DNA of 64,000 nt from Streptococcus parapneumoniae (GCF_037076355.1 NZ_AP026968.1:1690501-1754500), one strand, 5' to 3'; shown: positions 38,268-49,390, counted from the first letter of the stretch. Translations and numbers: made by a program. The notes: generated from the sequence alone by a model not told the origin.

Positions 38268-38561
38268 TCAACTCTTTTCCTGTTCAAGGGGGACGACTGC
38301 TAGTGTCTTTCCTAAACTGGCTAAAACTTTCAAGACTGTATCCAACTGAGGACTTGTCTTGCCTGTTTCCATCCTAGCTATGACAGGCTGGCTTACTCCA
38401 CTGAATTCTTCCAGCTTTTTCTGGCTGATTCCTTGGTCATGCCTAGCCTCAATCAGCTCACTCATGATAGCCACTCGCATATCACTTTCAAGAATTTCCT
38501 CCTTTGTAAAGAGTTGAGATCGGACATCCTTCCAGTTACTCCCAATAGCACTATTCTCCAT
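38268..38561 (-). CDS. HigA-like XRE antitoxin/regulator (orphan)
   Basis: 97-residue protein with a single Xre-type helix-turn-helix at about residues 36-90: MSELIEARHDQGISQKKL, then SGVSQPVIARMETG. This is the layout of HigA-type antitoxins. The ATG at 38561 is preferred to the adjacent GTG because of its spacing from AGAGGG. A partner toxin gene would normally lie immediately upstream; that place is taken by a truncated IS30 element. It may be a solitary regulator or an antitoxin left after toxin loss. Confidence 0.75.
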   Translation of the reverse strand: MENSAIGSNWKDVRSQLFTKEEILESDMRVAIMSELIEARHDQGISQKKLEEFSGVSQPVIARMETGKTSPQLDTVLKVLASLGKTLAVVPLEQEKS

Positions 38562-38603
38562 CACTTAGCCCTCTTTCTTTTACGTCTATGTATAATGAGC
38601 GAA

Positions 38604-39095
38604 TTATGATTCGATAGATTGACCAGCGGGTTTAAAGTTGGAACTAGCTTGTTTCTTAAGCGCTTTTCCTTTTCTAGGATAGAGCAGATCCTGTTTTGAT
38701 AATCCTAATTTTCCATGATGAATCCAATAGTAAATGGTTGAAATTCCCACGTTAACGCCCTTAGCCATCACCATCATTTCAGGCGAAAATTTTTGGTTAT
38801 GATAGTGGAGAATCTTTTCCTTTAGTTCCTTGGTCAAGCTTGATTTCTTGACCGAGCGCTTGCGATTATTTTCATAAAATTGTTGAGCGTAGTCGGCAGA
38901 GTAAAGCTCTTTACCCCCCTTTCCCAAGACATTTTCGGACTGTCCCACGCTTGATTTCAGTATGGATGTTTGAGGAGCTTTTCCAAATAGAGAGGCAATT
39001 TCTCTATTTGATTTTCCTTCTTTTTTCCATCGTTCGATTAAGCAACGACTATCGATTGTCAAATGTTTGCCTTTTGTAGTATAATTGTCTTGCAT
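38604..39095 (-). pseudogene. Truncated IS30-family transposase remnant (IS1239-like)
   Basis: 163 codons match the N-terminal half of an IS30/IS1239-type transposase, with a helix-turn-helix region (SNREIASLFGKAPQT) and YSADYAQQFYENNRKRS. The catalytic DDE half is missing because the frame ends after AGQSIES. Between QTS and GKGGKELYS the protein reads nonsense. In the next frame the same DNA encodes the expected IHTEIKRGTVRKCLGKG, so two compensating frameshifts are present. The element cannot move by itself. Confidence 0.85.
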
Positions 39096-39250
39096 TTCTG
39101 TGCCTTTTAATCATTTCAATCTTAAATTGGACTTTTTTTACTTGGGTTGTACTTAATCTATGAGGAAGACAAGAAAAAGAATATCAATCAAGTAAAGTCA
39201 CAAAATCACATTAGCTCCGAGCAACCATTGCAAATTGAGGTACTCATACA

Positions 39251-40252
39251 ATGATTAAAACATTTCTTTCTGCCCTTTCTGTCATTCTCTTCGCTATCCC
39301 TATCATAGCTTATTCTTTTTTCCCATCTTCTAATCTTAATATTTGGCTATCTACCAGACCTATCTTGGCACAGATTTATGCCTTCCCCTTAGCTACTGCA
39401 ACTATGGCTTCTATTTTAAGTTTCGTATTTTTTTCCCTATCTTTTTACAAGAAAAATAAACAAATACGGTTTTACTCTGGCATTTTGCTCTTATTATCGC
39501 TCATATTACTATTATTCGGAACAGATAAAACCCTTTCTTCCACATCAAATAAGACTAAAACCTTAAAATTAGTAACTTGGAACGTCGCTAATCAAATAGA
39601 AGCACAACATATTGAGCGAATTTTTAGCCATTTTGATGCTGATATGGCTATATTCCCTGAACTAGCTACCAATATCAGAGGTGAGCAAGAAAACCAGAGA
39701 ATCAAACTATTGTTTCATCAAGTTGGACTTTCTATAGCCAACTATGATATTTTTACTTCTCCACCTACTGACAGTGGAATAGCTCCTGTGACTGTGATTG
39801 TCAAGAAAAGTTATGGTTTCTATACAGAAGCTAAAACTTTCCATACAACACGGTTCGGGACAATTGTATTACATTCGAGAAAACAAAATATACCAGATAT
39901 CATTGCTTTGCATACTGCTCCTCCTCTGCCAGGTTTAATGGAAATCTGGAAGCAAGACTTAAACATCATTCATAATCAATTGGCTTCAAAATATCCAAAG
40001 GCTATTATTGCAGGTGATTTTAATGCAACTATGCGTCATGGAGCACTTGCAAAAATAAGCTCTCATAGGGACGCATTAAATGTACTACCACCTTTTGAAA
40101 GAGGAACTTGGAATAGCCAAAGTCCAAAACTTTTTAATGCAACGATAGATCATATCTTATTGCCTAAAAACCACTACTATGTTAGAGATTTAGACATTGT
40201 AAGTTTTCAAAACTCTGATCATAGATGTATTTTTACAGAAATCACATTTTAA
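39251..40252 (+). CDS. Membrane-anchored endonuclease/exonuclease/phosphatase-family protein
   Basis: 333 residues: three predicted N-terminal membrane helices (about 3-21, 42-64 and 74-90), then an extracytoplasmic or membrane-bound EEP catalytic domain. Motifs are TWNV (about 108), a FPEL Glu, AGDFNAT near residue 256, IDHIL, and SDH at 322-324, matching the metal and catalytic residues of the fold. Substrates in the family include nucleic acids, phospholipids and sugar phosphates, so the activity is not assignable. It is one of very few plus-strand genes and faces pheT convergently. Confidence 0.8.
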   Translation: MIKTFLSALSVILFAIPIIAYSFFPSSNLNIWLSTRPILAQIYAFPLATATMASILSFVFFSLSFYKKNKQIRFYSGILLLLSLILLLFGTDKTLSSTSNKTKTLKLVTWNVANQIEAQHIERIFSHFDADMAIFPELATNIRGEQENQRIKLLFHQVGLSIANYDIFTSPPTDSGIAPVTVIVKKSYGFYTEAKTFHTTRFGTIVLHSRKQNIPDIIALHTAPPLPGLMEIWKQDLNIIHNQLASKYPKAIIAGDFNATMRHGALAKISSHRDALNVLPPFERGTWNSQSPKLFNATIDHILLPKNHYYVRDLDIVSFQNSDHRCIFTEITF

Positions 40253-40270
40253 TTATTTTATATAAAATCA

Positions 40271-40298
40271 CCCCTCTAGTGTTCATAAACTAGAGGGG
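40271..40298. terminator. Bidirectional terminator between the EEP gene and pheT
   Basis: Perfect 10-bp arms CCCCTCTAGT/ACTAGAGGGG with an 8-nt loop between two convergent genes. The flanks are T-rich on the minus strand (TGATTTTATAT) and moderately so on the plus strand. Confidence 0.8.
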
Positions 40299-40319
40299 GA
40301 ATTTGTATCATACTATCGT

Positions 40320-42725
40320 TTAACGCACTTCTGCATTCACTTTTTCTTCGAGCGATGCTTGGATTTTTTCCATATAGCGTGCGACTTCTTCGTCCGTTAA
40401 GCTATCTTCTGGATTTTGGAAGGTCAAGCTATAAGCCATTGACTTCATACCAAGTCCCAATTTCTCACCTGAGAAGACGTCAAAGAGTTTGATATCTGTC
40501 AAACGTTTCACGCCGGCAGCTTGGATAGCATCTACAACTTCTTGATGAGTCACTTCTGCCTTGAGGAGAAGGGCAACGTCACGGCTGACTGCCGGGAATT
40601 TGGTGATTTCTACAAATGGAGTCGCTGGCTGAAGCGCAGCTTCGATGGCTGAAAGGTTGAGCTCAGCTACATACGTTTCTGGAATATCGTAGGCCTTGGC
40701 AGTGACTGGATGCACTTGGCCAAGGAAACCAAGAACTTGGTCACCGAGTGAAATCATAGCTGTACGACCTGGGTGGAGGCTAGCAATTTCAGATGTTGCT
40801 GTATAAGTTACTTGGAGTCCCAAACGAGCAAAGAGGGCTTCAAGGATTCCCTTAGCATAGAAGAAATCAACTGGAACTGCTGCTGTTTGGAAATCTTTTT
40901 CAGCAACCAATCCTGTCAAGGCAAAGGCAAAACTGTTGATTTCATTTGGAAGTTCTTCTTTTGGATTACCTGTTTGTTCAAAGACTTTTCCAATCTCGTA
41001 AAGGGCCAAGTTTTTGTTCTTACGAGCCACGTTGTAAGCAACTGTATCTAGGATACCTGAAATCATATTTTGACGGAGAACAGAACGGTCCACTGTCATT
41101 GGCCACATGAGTTCAGTAAGGTTGCTTGGTTGAGCCGTAAACTCAACTGCTTTTTCAGGAGTTGTTAGAGCATAGGTGATGATTTCTGTCAAACCTGCTC
41201 CTTCAGCAATGGTACGAACTTGACGGCGAAGTTTTTGTGTCGCAGTCAATTCACCAGCTGTACCGTCATCTTTTGGAAGACTGGTTGGCAAGCGGTCATA
41301 ACCATAGATACGAGCGATTTCTTCAAAAAGGTCTGCTTCGATGGTGATATCCCAACGACGACGTGGTACGCTGACTGTAAAGCTGTCTGCATGTCCAGAA
41401 AGACCAAAGCCAAGACGACGGAAGACGTCTTCTACATCCGCGTAAGAAAGTTCTGTACCAAGGACACGGTTAACATCAGCAAGAGTTGAAGAAACTTCCA
41501 CATCAGAGGTATCAAGCTCACCCGCTGAAACGATACCTTTACGCACCGTCGCACCTGCAAGTTCTGCAATCATGCTAGCCGCCGCATCAAGGGCTTCGTT
41601 AACAGTTGCCACATTAATCCCTTTTTCAAAACGAGAAGATGACTCAGAACGAAGGTTAAGACGACCACTTGTCTTACGGATAGATTTGCCATTGAAAACA
41701 GCAGCTTCAAGGACAACACGACTAGATTTTTCAGAGATTTCTGTTGCTTGACCACCCATGACACCTGCAAGGGCTACTGGCTTGTCTGCGACAGTGATGA
41801 CTAGGTCATTCACGTCCAAGTCACGTTCTTCACCGTCCAAGGTCACCAATTTTTCACCAGCACGCGCTTCACGCACACGGATGTCAATCCCTTCAAAGGT
41901 ATCCAAGTCAAAGGCGTGCATTGGTTGACCAAAGTAGAGAAGGATGTAGTTGGTCACGTCCACTACGTTATTGATTGGACGGATTCCTTCATTCATGAGA
42001 AGGTTTTGCAACCACTGTGGACTTGGTGCGATAGTCACATTGTCCAAGATACGAGCTGCATAGTAAGGCGCCTTGTCTGTCTCAATGCTCACAGAAAGAG
42101 CATCTGCTGCAGCTTGGTCAGTTTCTGAAAGAGTAAATTCTTTAAAGTTGACTGCCTTGTTATAGATGGCTGCCACTTCGTGAGCCACCCCACGCATAGA
42201 AAGGGCATCTGCACGGTTAGGTGTAATTGAAAGTTCGATGATTTCATCATCCAAGTCTAGATATGAGAAGACTTCCTCACCTGGAACGGCATTTTCTGGC
42301 AAGATTTGGATACCATCTGCAAATTCCTTAGGTACAACGGAGTCAGAAATGCCCAATTCACCAAGTGAACAGATCATCCCGAGTGACTCTAAGCCACGGA
42401 TTTTTCCTTTTTTGATTTTGTAGTTGTCAGCGATACGAGCTCCCGGAAGTGCCACCATAACCTTGATACCAGCACGCACATTTGGGGCACCACAGACGAT
42501 TTGACGGGCTTCTTCTTCGCCAACGTTAACCTGACAAACATGGAGGTGAGTTTCTGGCACATCTTCGCAAGACAATACCTCACCGACGACAATTTTTGAG
42601 AGACCAGCAGCTGGTGATTCGACACCTTCTACCTCGATCCCTGTAGTTGACATTTTTTCAGCCAACTCTTGTGATGGAACATCAATATCCACCAATTCTT
42701 TTAACCATTTATAAGATACAAGCAT
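40320..42725 (-). CDS. pheT: Phenylalanyl-tRNA synthetase beta subunit
   Basis: Large subunit of the alpha2-beta2 enzyme that charges tRNA-Phe. The 801 residues include an OB-fold tRNA-binding domain (about 40-150), the B3/B4 editing region, B5, a degenerate class II core, and the C-terminal anticodon-binding FDX-ACB domain (about 705-801, [13 protein letters not shown]). GGAGAAC precedes the ATG. It is transcribed with pheS and a small GNAT gene under T-box control. Confidence 0.96.
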   Translation of the reverse strand: MLVSYKWLKELVDIDVPSQELAEKMSTTGIEVEGVESPAAGLSKIVVGEVLSCEDVPETHLHVCQVNVGEEEARQIVCGAPNVRAGIKVMVALPGARIADNYKIKKGKIRGLESLGMICSLGELGISDSVVPKEFADGIQILPENAVPGEEVFSYLDLDDEIIELSITPNRADALSMRGVAHEVAAIYNKAVNFKEFTLSETDQAAADALSVSIETDKAPYYAARILDNVTIAPSPQWLQNLLMNEGIRPINNVVDVTNYILLYFGQPMHAFDLDTFEGIDIRVREARAGEKLVTLDGEERDLDVNDLVITVADKPVALAGVMGGQATEISEKSSRVVLEAAVFNGKSIRKTSGRLNLRSESSSRFEKGINVATVNEALDAAASMIAELAGATVRKGIVSAGELDTSDVEVSSTLADVNRVLGTELSYADVEDVFRRLGFGLSGHADSFTVSVPRRRWDITIEADLFEEIARIYGYDRLPTSLPKDDGTAGELTATQKLRRQVRTIAEGAGLTEIITYALTTPEKAVEFTAQPSNLTELMWPMTVDRSVLRQNMISGILDTVAYNVARKNKNLALYEIGKVFEQTGNPKEELPNEINSFAFALTGLVAEKDFQTAAVPVDFFYAKGILEALFARLGLQVTYTATSEIASLHPGRTAMISLGDQVLGFLGQVHPVTAKAYDIPETYVAELNLSAIEAALQPATPFVEITKFPAVSRDVALLLKAEVTHQEVVDAIQAAGVKRLTDIKLFDVFSGEKLGLGMKSMAYSLTFQNPEDSLTDEEVARYMEKIQASLEEKVNAEVR

Positions 42726-42801
42726 AATTTAGTTCTCCAGAATGACAGTTGCCACTCTAGTTCTTTTCCTTTCCTATCATTTCAATAGAAGAATCATCTT
42801 C

Positions 42802-43311
42802 TTACCTTAATTTCTTTCTCAGTAACCAATCCGTATCTACTTTTTGACCAACCATAAAATGATGTTGGCTAAATTTTTCAAAACCATATCGATTATAAAA
42901 CGCTTGAGCTTTTGTATTATGTTCCCAAACACCTAGCCAAGCCCAGGAAAAACTATTTTTGGTAGCAAGTTCAAGAGCAAATTCAAACAGTTGCTTACCG
43001 AATCCAAATCCTTGGAATTTTTGTAGCACATAGAGGCGTTGAATTTCAAAAGCATCCTCTAATTCTCTCTCACTCTGAGCACTTCCCCAGTTGACTTTGA
43101 GAAAACCAGCTATCTCCTCTTCATGCATAATGAAATAGGTTTCAGATTCTGGATTTTCCAACTCAGTTGACAAAACTCTCAAACTATAAGCATCTTCAAA
43201 GTATTCCTGTAACTGCTCTTCCGTATTATCATGAGCAAATGTTTCACGAAAGGTTTGTTTGGCAATTTTAGCCAACACCTCAACATCTGCCATTTCTACT
43301 TTTCTAATCAT
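42802..43311 (-). CDS. GNAT-family acetyltransferase
   Basis: 169-residue single-domain GNAT protein with QRLYVLQKFQGFGFGKQLF as acetyl-CoA motif A and NTKAQAFYNRYGFEKF as motif B. The start codon overlaps the pheS stop by one base (TAATG), so translation is coupled. It resembles SpeG/PaiA-type acetyltransferases in size, but the substrate is unknown. The same position between pheS and pheT is kept in pneumococcus. Confidence 0.85.
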   Translation of the reverse strand: MIRKVEMADVEVLAKIAKQTFRETFAHDNTEEQLQEYFEDAYSLRVLSTELENPESETYFIMHEEEIAGFLKVNWGSAQSERELEDAFEIQRLYVLQKFQGFGFGKQLFEFALELATKNSFSWAWLGVWEHNTKAQAFYNRYGFEKFSQHHFMVGQKVDTDWLLRKKLR

Positions 43312-44357
43312 TATTTAAACTGCTCTGAGAAGCGAACATCTCCTTGGTAGAAGCCACGAATATCGTTGATTCCGTAACGGAGCATAGCTACACGCTCTTG
43401 TCCAAGACCAAAGGCAAATCCAGAGTAAACAGTCGCATCGATGCCACTCATCTCAAGGACACGTGGGTGAACCATACCGGCACCCATAATTTCGATCCAA
43501 CCTGTTTTCTTACATACGTTACAGCCTTCTCCACCACACTTGAAGCAAGAAACATCCACCTCAACAGATGGCTCTGTGAATGGGAAGTAAGATGGACGCA
43601 GACGGATCTGACGCTCTTCACCGAACATTTTTTGCACAATCAATTGAAGGGTTCCTTGAAGATCAGCCATAGAGATATTTTTCCCAACAACCAAGCCTTC
43701 GATTTGGTGGAACTGGTGACTGTGGGTTGCATCGTCCGTATCACGACGGAAGACACGCCCTGGTGAGATCATTTTCAAAGGACCTTTAGAGAAATCATGG
43801 GCATCCATAGCACGCGCTTGAACTGGAGACGTATGGGTACGGAGTAAGATCTCTTCTGTGATATAGAATGTGTCCTGCATATCACGAGCTGGGTGGTCTT
43901 TTGGAAGGTTCATACGTTCAAAGTTATAGTAGTCTTGCTCCACTTCAAAACCATCCACGACTTGGTAACCCATCCCAATGAAAATATCTTCGATTTCTTC
44001 ACTAGTTTGTGTCAAAACATGACGGTGACCAGTAGCAACTGGACGACCTGGAAGCGTCACATCGATACTCTCGCTAGCTAACTGTGCAGCGACTTTCTTT
44101 TCTTCCAAGAGCTTAGCTGTTTCTTCAAAGGCTGCTGTCAAGACATCACGAGCCTCATTGACGTGTTTCCCAATGATTGGACGCATCTCAGCAGAAACAT
44201 CTTTCATCCCTTTGAGGATTTCAGTGAGCGAACCCTTTTTACCAAGGACAGAGACACGCAAATCTTGCATCTCTTTTTCATTTTCAGCAGTAATCTGCTT
44301 CAAGCTAGCCAGCGTTTCTTCACGAAGCGCTTTTAATTGTTCTTCAATAGTTGACAT
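43311..44357 (-). CDS. pheS: Phenylalanyl-tRNA synthetase alpha subunit
   Basis: Catalytic subunit of PheRS. The ATG at 44357 ([14 protein letters not shown]) has GGAGG 5 nt upstream and gives 348 residues, the usual length. A longer open frame upstream encodes the T-box leader and is not real. It contains an N-terminal coiled coil (about 1-85) and class II motifs, including [25 protein letters not shown] and [17 protein letters not shown]. Regulated by tRNA-Phe charging through the leader. Confidence 0.96.
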   Translation of the reverse strand: MSTIEEQLKALREETLASLKQITAENEKEMQDLRVSVLGKKGSLTEILKGMKDVSAEMRPIIGKHVNEARDVLTAAFEETAKLLEEKKVAAQLASESIDVTLPGRPVATGHRHVLTQTSEEIEDIFIGMGYQVVDGFEVEQDYYNFERMNLPKDHPARDMQDTFYITEEILLRTHTSPVQARAMDAHDFSKGPLKMISPGRVFRRDTDDATHSHQFHQIEGLVVGKNISMADLQGTLQLIVQKMFGEERQIRLRPSYFPFTEPSVEVDVSCFKCGGEGCNVCKKTGWIEIMGAGMVHPRVLEMSGIDATVYSGFAFGLGQERVAMLRYGINDIRGFYQGDVRFSEQFK

Positions 44358-44399
44358 AATTCCTCCATCAGTCGCTCGTAGATAAAAAGAAAACCACAT

Positions 44400-44580
44400 G
44401 CCAAAAACTCCACTCGGAGCGTTGACACGCGGTACCATCCGTTTTCATCTGACAAGTCAGACCTTCATTTCTAAATCCATGCGCAAGTGAATTCACCCAG
44501 CTTTCATATAGAGAGCTTACAGTCACGGCTCTCCTCCCTGATATACTTCCCTTGAGTTACTAGTCTTGCAGATTTCTATT
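44400..44580 (-). promoter_or_regulatory. T-box riboswitch upstream of pheS
   Basis: On the minus strand the leader contains the T-box sequence GATGGTACCGCG (44429-44440), complementary to the tRNA acceptor end. It also has a GGTGAATTCACTT segment that offers TTC (Phe) as specifier codon. A terminator CTCC-GAGT-GGAG followed by TTTTT covers 44403-44419. Uncharged tRNA-Phe would stabilise the antiterminator and allow pheS-pheT transcription. Confidence 0.9.
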
Positions 44581-44592
44581 CAATTACTACTT

Positions 44593-44621
44593 AGTTTATC
44601 AGATTTTTACCATTCTTGCAA
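44593..44621 (-). promoter_or_regulatory. Promoter of the pheS T-box transcript
   Basis: TTGCAA (44616-44621), 17-nt spacer and TAAACT (44593-44598) on the minus strand, directly upstream of the T-box leader. Confidence 0.65.
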
Positions 44622-44705
44622 GACCTATCTCACTTCTGCTTGTTAGCTTATTCTTATCTAAATCAACTATTTATAATTTCTGTAACAAAATTAAATTAAT
44701 TAATC

Positions 44706-44758
44706 CCCCTATAAAATAAAGAGGTTTAGAATTTGATGTCTTCCAAACCTCTTTATTT
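44706..44758 (-). terminator. Terminator of the bgl operon
   Basis: Perfect 14-bp arms AAATAAAGAGGTTT/AAACCTCTTTATTT with a 17-nt loop, followed on the minus strand by a short T-rich stretch (TATAG). It lies 57 nt after the bglA stop. Confidence 0.85.
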
Positions 44759-44814
44759 CATATTTAATGAGATGTTGCCTTAACCGTGATAATATCTAAT
44801 CATCAATAAACAAA

Positions 44815-46242
<1,428 letters not shown>

Positions 46243-48081
46243 TTATAATATTACCAGTAATTCCTTAGAATGCTCGATTGTCTGATTATTAGGTAATACT
46301 AATACATCTAGAAAATCATTGGTATTCGTTACAATTACTGGTGTAACGGTTTCGTAGCCTTTACTCTTGATTAAATTCAAGTCCATTTCAAAAATCAACT
46401 GATTTTTGAAAACTCTGTCTCCTTCTTCTACATGACTAATAAAACCTTGACCTTTTAGCTCAACAGTATCTAATCCAATATGAATTAGTAACTCAATACC
46501 CTCATCACTCTTCAATCCAATTGCGTGCTTAGTCGGAAAAATATTTGTAATTTTCCCATCGAATGGTGCATAAACCTTACCTTCACTTGGGATAATCGCT
46601 ACTCCGTCTCCAATTAGTTTATCTGAAAAGGTTTTATCCTGGACATCGCTTAACGGAATGATTTCTCCTGATATAGGAGAAAATATCATTTTTTTATTTG
46701 AAACTCCAGCTTCAACTTCTAAATTACTAGAACTCTCTTCTTCATCGATTCCAAATATATAAGCTAATACAAAGGTAATAACAACCGAAATGACCGCCAC
46801 AATTAAAGCATTTACAATATTTGATGGTGCATCAGAATAAATAAATTGAGGCAACGCTATCAAAGATGGGACAGCAAATAGATAGGCTTTAACACTAGTA
46901 AGACCTGCAAATAATCCCGCTAATCCACCACCAATCATAGCTGCATAAAGCGGTTTTTTATATTTTAAAGTCACACCATATAATGCAGGTTCGGTAATTC
47001 CTGCAAGTAAGGCTGAGAAACCTGCTGCAAAAGCAATTTGTTTTGTATTATTATTTTTACTCTTTAATGCAACAGCCATCGAAGCAGCCCCTTGAGCTAA
47101 GTTTGACCCTAACATTGCTGGAAGAATTAATACGTCTGGAGTAGCAATAGATGCCGCCAAAAAAATAGGTGCAAAAGCCCAATGCATTCCAGTCATAACA
47201 ATAAATGGCATAATAGCACCAAGAATAGCTAATGTAAGCCATCCAGCTACACCATACATTTGCCCAACTAGATTTGATAATCCTTCACCAACAATTACTC
47301 CAATAGGTCCGACTACAACTAAGGCAATAAAGCTTGATACTAATAATACTAGCGTAGGTTGCAAAAAACTCTTAGTAACAGCTGGTGTTAATTTAGCAAT
47401 CATTTTTTCAATATATTTCATCAACCAAACCATAATAAGAATTGGAATGACTGATGAACCATAACTAGCTGGTGTCACAGGTGCACCAAATAAACTAAGA
47501 GGATTCCCTGATTGCACCATTTGAACAAAATTTGGATGGAGAAGTACACCTGCTACAGACATAGCTAATGTAGATGTTACTTTTAATTTTTGTGATGCAG
47601 AATAAGCTAATAACAGCGGTAAGAAATAATATGGAGCATCACCAAAGAATGTCAAAAAAGAAATAGTCTGAGAATCTGATTGCAATATACCAAGCATTGG
47701 TAAAATGATTACCAAGACTTTCAACATACCTCCCCCTAACATTGCTGGAATGATTGGAGTCATGGAACCAGCGATATACTCAATGATTCGTTCTAAAATA
47801 TTCCCTTTGTGCCCTTGATCAACTGAATCTGTTTCAAAATTGCCAAGTTTAATGAATTCTTTATAATAATTGGCTACATCATTACCAAGTATAATTTGAT
47901 ATTGCCCATTCTTTTTCATAATACCTATTACACCTGGTATCTTCTTCACATCATCATCATTGACTAAATTTTCATCTTTTAATTCTAATCTTAAACGTGT
48001 TACACAATGGGTAACTCTATTGACATTTTTTTCGCCTCCAATTACATCGAGGATTTTTTGTACCGTATCTTTATAACTCAT
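46243..48081 (-). CDS. bglF: PTS beta-glucoside transporter EIIBCA
   Basis: 612-residue fused permease that imports and phosphorylates beta-glucosides such as salicin or arbutin. Order: EIIB (about 1-90, phospho-acceptor Cys26 in THCVTRL), EIIC membrane domain (about 100-450), EIIA (about 475-612, active-site region LLIHIGLDTVELKGQGF). It also controls LicT by phosphorylation in related systems. AGGAG lies before the ATG. Confidence 0.94.
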   Translation of the reverse strand: MSYKDTVQKILDVIGGEKNVNRVTHCVTRLRLELKDENLVNDDDVKKIPGVIGIMKKNGQYQIILGNDVANYYKEFIKLGNFETDSVDQGHKGNILERIIEYIAGSMTPIIPAMLGGGMLKVLVIILPMLGILQSDSQTISFLTFFGDAPYYFLPLLLAYSASQKLKVTSTLAMSVAGVLLHPNFVQMVQSGNPLSLFGAPVTPASYGSSVIPILIMVWLMKYIEKMIAKLTPAVTKSFLQPTLVLLVSSFIALVVVGPIGVIVGEGLSNLVGQMYGVAGWLTLAILGAIMPFIVMTGMHWAFAPIFLAASIATPDVLILPAMLGSNLAQGAASMAVALKSKNNNTKQIAFAAGFSALLAGITEPALYGVTLKYKKPLYAAMIGGGLAGLFAGLTSVKAYLFAVPSLIALPQFIYSDAPSNIVNALIVAVISVVITFVLAYIFGIDEEESSSNLEVEAGVSNKKMIFSPISGEIIPLSDVQDKTFSDKLIGDGVAIIPSEGKVYAPFDGKITNIFPTKHAIGLKSDEGIELLIHIGLDTVELKGQGFISHVEEGDRVFKNQLIFEMDLNLIKSKGYETVTPVIVTNTNDFLDVLVLPNNQTIEHSKELLVIL

Positions 48082-48098
48082 GGTATTCTCCTATTCTA

Positions 48099-48938
48099 TT
48101 AATCTAAATTTTTTGTTAAGCGACGAATATGAGCCATCAAATAAACTAATTCACTAGAAGTCAGCAAATAATTGTACTCAGTTTGTATAAACATTGCCAC
48201 CTGTTTACCACATTCATATTCCCTAGGATATTTATTTTTCATTAATGCTAACAAGTCTTCATCATCATCGTCACAATAAGTTGTATTTTCAACCAAACGA
48301 TGGGCAAATAATTTTATATGAGTTATGAATCTATAATAATCAATAGAATCTTGGTTAAACTCAGTACAATAGAAATCTTGAATGATTTTCTCAATTCCCA
48401 TAATTATTTCAGTGATTTTATACGACTCTTGAAAATTATTTTCTAAATTAGCATTAACAAAATGTAGCGCTATGAATGCAGCTTCGTCAATTGGAAGTTC
48501 AATACCTAACTCTTTTTTTATTATTTGTAAAGCCCTTTTCCCAAGCTCAAATTCTTCTTTATAATATTTCGAGATTTCCCAACGTAGGGGATTCGAAATA
48601 ATAACTCCTTCTTTATAACGTTCTATACTCGAAGAAATATGATCCGTTAGATTTATATAGATAATCTCATCAAAATTATTACCCAATGTTATTTTACCGA
48701 GATTAATTATTTTTTCGGTGATGTACACCAACTCCAAAGGAACGTTAATAAACATCTCTGTAAAACGGGTCATATTATCTCTATTTTTGAGAAAAAAACT
48801 TTTCTCAATATCAATTGGATTTACTTTATCTCCAATTTTTCTTCCAAAAGCTATTCCCCTTCCAAAAAGAAGAATATCGATATCTTTTTTACTTTGCGCA
48901 ATTACAGCATTGTGGTTTAGTATTCGTTTTATGATCAT
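48099..48938 (-). CDS. licT: BglG/LicT-family transcription antiterminator
   Basis: RNA-binding regulator of the bgl operon. In 279 residues it has an N-terminal CAT RNA-binding domain (about 1-56, RILNHNAVIA) and two PRD domains with LPIDEAAFIALHFVNA and YLMAHIRRL. PTS-dependent His phosphorylation sets its activity. It would bind the RAT hairpin in its own leader (49010-49042) and prevent termination. The gene lies 17 nt before bglF. Confidence 0.93.
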   Translation of the reverse strand: MIIKRILNHNAVIAQSKKDIDILLFGRGIAFGRKIGDKVNPIDIEKSFFLKNRDNMTRFTEMFINVPLELVYITEKIINLGKITLGNNFDEIIYINLTDHISSSIERYKEGVIISNPLRWEISKYYKEEFELGKRALQIIKKELGIELPIDEAAFIALHFVNANLENNFQESYKITEIIMGIEKIIQDFYCTEFNQDSIDYYRFITHIKLFAHRLVENTTYCDDDDEDLLALMKNKYPREYECGKQVAMFIQTEYNYLLTSSELVYLMAHIRRLTKNLD

Positions 48939-48958
48939 AAAATTTCCCTTTTAAAATA

Positions 48959-49042
48959 AAAGGAACCTACTTAAAAACATCAAGAAACTTCTTCCGATGT
49001 GATTAAATAGGTTCCTGCTCACTTGTATTAGTGATAACATCC
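48959..49042 (-). promoter_or_regulatory. LicT antiterminator (RAT) site and overlapping terminator
   Basis: On the minus strand, 49042-49010 fits the RAT consensus: it begins GGATGTTATC and ends GTGAGCAGGAACC. Its last bases overlap the 5' arm of a terminator, AGGAACCTATTT paired with AAGTAGGTTCCT (48961-48972), followed by TTTTATTTT. LicT binding and termination are therefore mutually exclusive. Confidence 0.85.
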
Positions 49043-49092
49043 TTTTATTTCAATTTTTAATGGTGACATGAAGCTTAAATAATTAATAACTC

Positions 49093-49134
49093 TGCAACCA
49101 TTTTCATTTTAAGATATTTCAATCTATTTGTCAA
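49093..49134 (-). promoter_or_regulatory. licT promoter with candidate cre site
   Basis: TTGACA (49129-49134), 17-nt spacer and TAAAAT (49106-49111) on the minus strand. Directly downstream TGAAAATGGTTGCA (49093-49106) matches most positions of the CcpA cre consensus, which suggests carbon catabolite repression. Confidence 0.75.
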
Positions 49135-49240
49135 GTACTTGTAGAAATTTGTATGTGTCGTAATTTTTGAGAAATCCTAAATTTCCATATAAATATATGC
49201 AGATACACGAAAGGGCTAAACATTTTTGTATGCTCAGCCC

Positions 49241-49344
49241 TTGACAATGATTTTTTCTTATGCTATCATTTTAGTTGACTGAGTAATACAAGTTGGGTTT
49301 GTGTTACTCTGCGGAGTTGGAGGCTCATTTCCAACTCCTTTTTT
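49241..49344 (+). ncRNA. Predicted ~70-nt antisense small RNA
   Basis: A strong plus-strand promoter (TTGACA 49241-49246, 17-nt spacer, extended -10 TGCTATCAT) predicts a start near 49275. The transcript folds into two hairpins: GAGTAA/TTACTC (49281-49309), and a terminator GGAGTTGGA/TCCAACTCC (49313-49338) followed by six T. It contains no credible reading frame. It is fully complementary to the leader and 20-codon frame transcribed from the opposite strand promoter at 49363-49390. Confidence 0.7.
49266..49328 (-). CDS. 20-codon frame overlapped by the antisense RNA
   Basis: ATG at 49328 with AAGGAG 6 nt upstream opens a 20-codon frame (MSLQLRRVTQTQ...). A promoter TTGACA-16 nt-TGGTATAAT (49363-49390) lies upstream. 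The ribosome-binding site sits in a stem formed by GGAGTTGGA and TCCAACTCC, so translation may be gated by structure as well as by the antisense RNA. The peptide is basic and amphipathic rather than a clear membrane toxin. It could be a small toxin, a leader peptide or non-functional. Confidence 0.45.
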   Translation of the reverse strand: MSLQLRRVTQTQLVLLSQLK

Positions 49345-49362
49345 CGTTGTTTTTATATCTCT

Positions 49363-49390
49363 ATTATACCAAAATCAGGATAAATGTCAA
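49363..49390 (-). promoter_or_regulatory. Strong minus-strand promoter opposing the small RNA
   Basis: TTGACA (49385-49390), 16-nt spacer and extended -10 TGGTATAAT (49363-49368). The transcript would cross the 20-codon frame and probably end near the hairpin AAGGGCT/AGCCCTT at about 49210-49242. Confidence 0.75.

Noticed and set aside
44358..44438. N-terminal extension of PheS
   Set aside because: It translates the T-box terminator region. The ATG at 44357 has GGAGG and gives 348 residues.
49266..49328. Assignment of the 20-codon frame as an Fst-type toxin
   Set aside because: The peptide lacks the hydrophobic membrane helix and the charged tail typical of Fst/Ldr toxins.
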